Below, piece after piece: positions 63,201 to 64,000 of a stretch of DNA of 64,000 nucleotides (positions within the stretch are counted from its first letter, which is position 1; each line of letters starts with the position of its first letter). This DNA is from Pectinophora gossypiella (lineage: Eukaryota; Arthropoda; Insecta; Lepidoptera; Gelechiidae). The DNA lies in the NCBI RefSeq assembly GCF_024362695.1, contig NC_065433.1, forward strand, positions 27,313,700-27,377,699, written 5' to 3'. Position numbers and translations under genes: made by a program. The notes below the pieces were generated by a model. It was not told the origin of the DNA and searched no databases. It saw only the letters and a list, made by a program, of their open reading frames with translations.

Positions 63201-63481
63201 AGCGGCACATGAAAAGGTGCGGCATTGAGCCATGTCAGTGGGACAATCTAGCCGCTAATCGCCCGGAATGGAGAGCTTTGGTTCACACCAAAGTTCATGA
63301 ATTTGAACATCGACGGCGCTTAGAGCTTGACGCCAAGCGCGATGAATTGAAAGCCCGACCACCTACGGCGATCAATTATGCATATTTAAATGGTGTACTC
63401 ACATGCCCACTATGTGCGAGGATCTTTTCCAATAAGATTGGCTATATAAGCCACATGCGAGCACATGAACGTCGGAGTTGA
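60206..63481 (+). CDS. LINE ORF: AP-like endonuclease and reverse transcriptase, 1091 aa
   Basis: The N-terminal endonuclease/exonuclease/phosphatase domain (about residues 30-285) shows FGAWNVRTL, AISETHLADEGQ, LLGDFNARVG (GDFN from 183) and SDHR (278-281). The reverse transcriptase (about 530-860) shows SYRGISLLSVPGKIFARVL, FGFRPDRGT, FVDLEKAFDS (653-662), GVKQGCVLAPTLFALYF and YADD (774-777), then ISVKKTE and YLGSTL. A C-terminal C2H2 finger has Cys1067, Cys1070, His1083 and His1087. The protein would nick genomic DNA and copy its own RNA by target-primed reverse transcription. All key motifs are present and uninterrupted. The start is the first ATG in frame. Confidence 0.95.
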   Translation: MVVAAATSASLIRGQKTSTYKISNNIKTSDLTFGAWNVRTLLDRDDNVCPERKTAIIARELYRYNVDVAAISETHLADEGQLVEHGGGYTFFWKGLASSEPRRSGVGFAIKNQLVNKLQEYPIHISDRVTTLRLYLDNDNYLNVISVYAPTLDKPDDIKDQFYEELTRCIESVRPREQILLLGDFNARVGQDFTAWPQVLGRHGVGSMNDNGQLLLNFCAQFELAITNTMFRLPAKHKNTWMHPRSKHWHLIDYAIVRQKHFSQVQITRVMRGAHCWSDHRLVVTKLRLRLRRPCRSGRKKPRRLNIDSLQDLEVREKYAVALASALPHTNSNTGDISADWGTLSAHILDTATVTLGLTVRKNEDWFDGNDGVLRDAIDKHRCLLRQHRRKNQHGMAEVRQSDRELRRLCRETKDTWWRGKARHMLWLADTNQLGEFYGEVRKLIGTSCVATVPLKPVSGDGFLTGREDVLKRWAEHFNTLLNVDRSVDWEHVESIPQLPADNTLDDPLSRGEVVLAIKQQQNKRAVGIDCIPGELLKYGGEELHSVIWELFDLMWKEEQVPNTFKVSRIRALYKGKGDRSDCGSYRGISLLSVPGKIFARVLLNRLVKLSEKLLPETQFGFRPDRGTCEAIFSLRQLQEKSREQRRRMYLCFVDLEKAFDSVPREALWMVLGKIGCTEKFVRLVRLLHDDMECCVAVDSEQSEFFPVTCGVKQGCVLAPTLFALYFAVVVREVLRATSEGLHIRFRTDGNLFNLARFKSRTKVSYTVVTEILYADDLCFVAESPEGLQQLMSDFDESCRKFGLKISVKKTEVMSLDIDGHEPLTIKLGEDELKQVDKFRYLGSTLSSKCDLDAEINSRIGAAAAAFGKLNSGVFCSHDLRLATKISVYLAVVLPNILYSAETWTVYRRHIRMLDRFHLKCLRRILGIRWSDRVRNTEVLRRANVGGIEFYLMRRQLRWCGHVSRMTEQRVAKRVFYCELEEGKRKHGGQLLRYKDVLKRHMKRCGIEPCQWDNLAANRPEWRALVHTKVHEFEHRRRLELDAKRDELKARPPTAINYAYLNGVLTCPLCARIFSNKIGYISHMRAHERRS

Positions 63482-63559
63482 AGCAGTCGCCGTAGCCGAA
63501 ATCGGCTGGATCGCATCATCAATTCGAAACTAAAATTTAACACACGGATCTCTAAAACT

Positions 63560-63860
63560 TAACGGTTTTATCATTTCAGTGTTACTTATCATTCCCATGG
63601 ACTGTTATTGGCGTTTCAGTCCACCGAATCCACCGGAATGATAACACCGAGATGATAAAAAACAGGTTATTTTTGTATAAACTGTGAATTTAAATAACTA
63701 TCGAAAAATCGACACTTCTCAAACAAAACAGTACTTGCAGCCGATTTAACACATCAATATGAAATAAATTGAACTAATCTAACATGAGTTATAATGGCTA
63801 CCGAAATGATTTTTTACTGATTTTTTTTTGTCCCCCTATCACCGAAATGATAAATTTCTT
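63560..63860. repeat. Second cluster of GAAATGAT motifs
   Basis: TATCATTTCAGTG near 63570, CGGAATGAT and CCGAGATGATAA near 63640-63655, ACCGAAATGAT near 63800, and TCACCGAAATGATA at 63839-63852. It follows the LINE's 3' TSD. Confidence 0.75.
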
Positions 63861-64000
63861 TTTTTGGCGGGAAACCATTACACGCTGTGACGGGTATGTT
63901 CACGTCTAGCGGTCGAGCCGAACCAATGCGAGGTGTTGGCAGGTAAGGAGGTGTCATAGACGCAACGTTGACGGAGTTATTCTACCAAAACTTACTGTCC

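Larger units (their letters stand above)
59435..63520 (+). mobile_element. Full-length LINE retrotransposon (RTE-like), apparently intact
   Basis: The element is bounded by an exact 13-bp TSD, AATTCGAAACTAA, at 59422-59434 and 63521-63533. It has a 5' region of about 770 bp starting GGGGTGTAGTGGGGTGCC, one long ORF (60206-63481), and a 39-bp 3' end with a small stem (GTAGCCGAAATCGGCTGG) and a CATCATC tail, with no poly(A). A single endonuclease-plus-RT ORF and a short-repeat tail suit RTE-type LINEs; the exact clade is uncertain. The intact ORF and perfect TSD suggest a young insertion. It lies about 9.5 kb upstream of nab exon 1, on the opposite strand. Confidence 0.93.

Overview
This window is eukaryotic nuclear DNA, most likely from a moth or butterfly. 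It is AT-rich, with one split protein-coding gene buried in transposon remnants. The insect assignment rests on the gene's conserved domains and the short tRNA-like SINE families. The lepidopteran part rests on my recollection of such repeats and was not checked against a database.

Host gene. Seven coding exons on the minus strand, between 49908 and 4062, join in phase at every junction. They encode a 487-residue NAB protein (NGFI-A/EGR-binding co-repressor; nab in Drosophila). Coding exon 1 (49788-49908) gives the variable N-terminus. A 38.5-kb intron follows. Exons 2-3 (11187-11288, 8543-9297) carry the NCD1 domain and most of the linker. Exons 3-4 (to 8101) carry NCD2. Exons 5-7 (7527-7602, 5559-5714, 4062-4187) form the low-complexity C-terminus. 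No other host gene could be supported. The transcription start and poly(A) site were not located. A CpG-rich block just 5' of exon 1 (49909-50265) and another inside intron 1 (about 33960-34760) are candidate control regions.

Mobile DNA. Intron 1 and both flanks hold the following. (i) Several SINE families, many with exact target-site duplications (TSDs); three of them share a central core despite different heads and tails. (ii) Palindromic or TIR-bearing MITE families, often nested. (iii) A 2.2-kb foldback element (43903-46096) whose inverted arms contain 170-bp tandem repeats and which is bounded by an exact 8-bp TSD. (iv) A 3.3-kb element with hAT-type ends (35409-38706) and an exact 8-bp TSD, carrying a LINE fragment. 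(v) A full-length LINE (59435-63520) with a 13-bp TSD and an intact 1091-codon endonuclease/reverse-transcriptase ORF. (vi) Decayed LINE pieces at 18947-19270, 36130-36290, 53777-54350 and 57990-59240. A 14-bp minisatellite lies at 41583-42087.

Layout. 1-4061: downstream of nab, MITE and SINE mosaic. 4062-11288: nab exons 7-2 with repeat-bearing introns. 11289-49787: nab intron 1, mostly mobile elements. 49788-50265: exon 1 and candidate promoter. 50266-59434: upstream flank with LINE and SINE debris. 59435-63520: intact LINE. 63521-64000: TSD and a flank with GAAATGAT motifs.

Limits: exon joins come from reading frame, splice dinucleotides and remembered homology, not transcripts. Family names for repeats (SINE-A and so on) are local labels.
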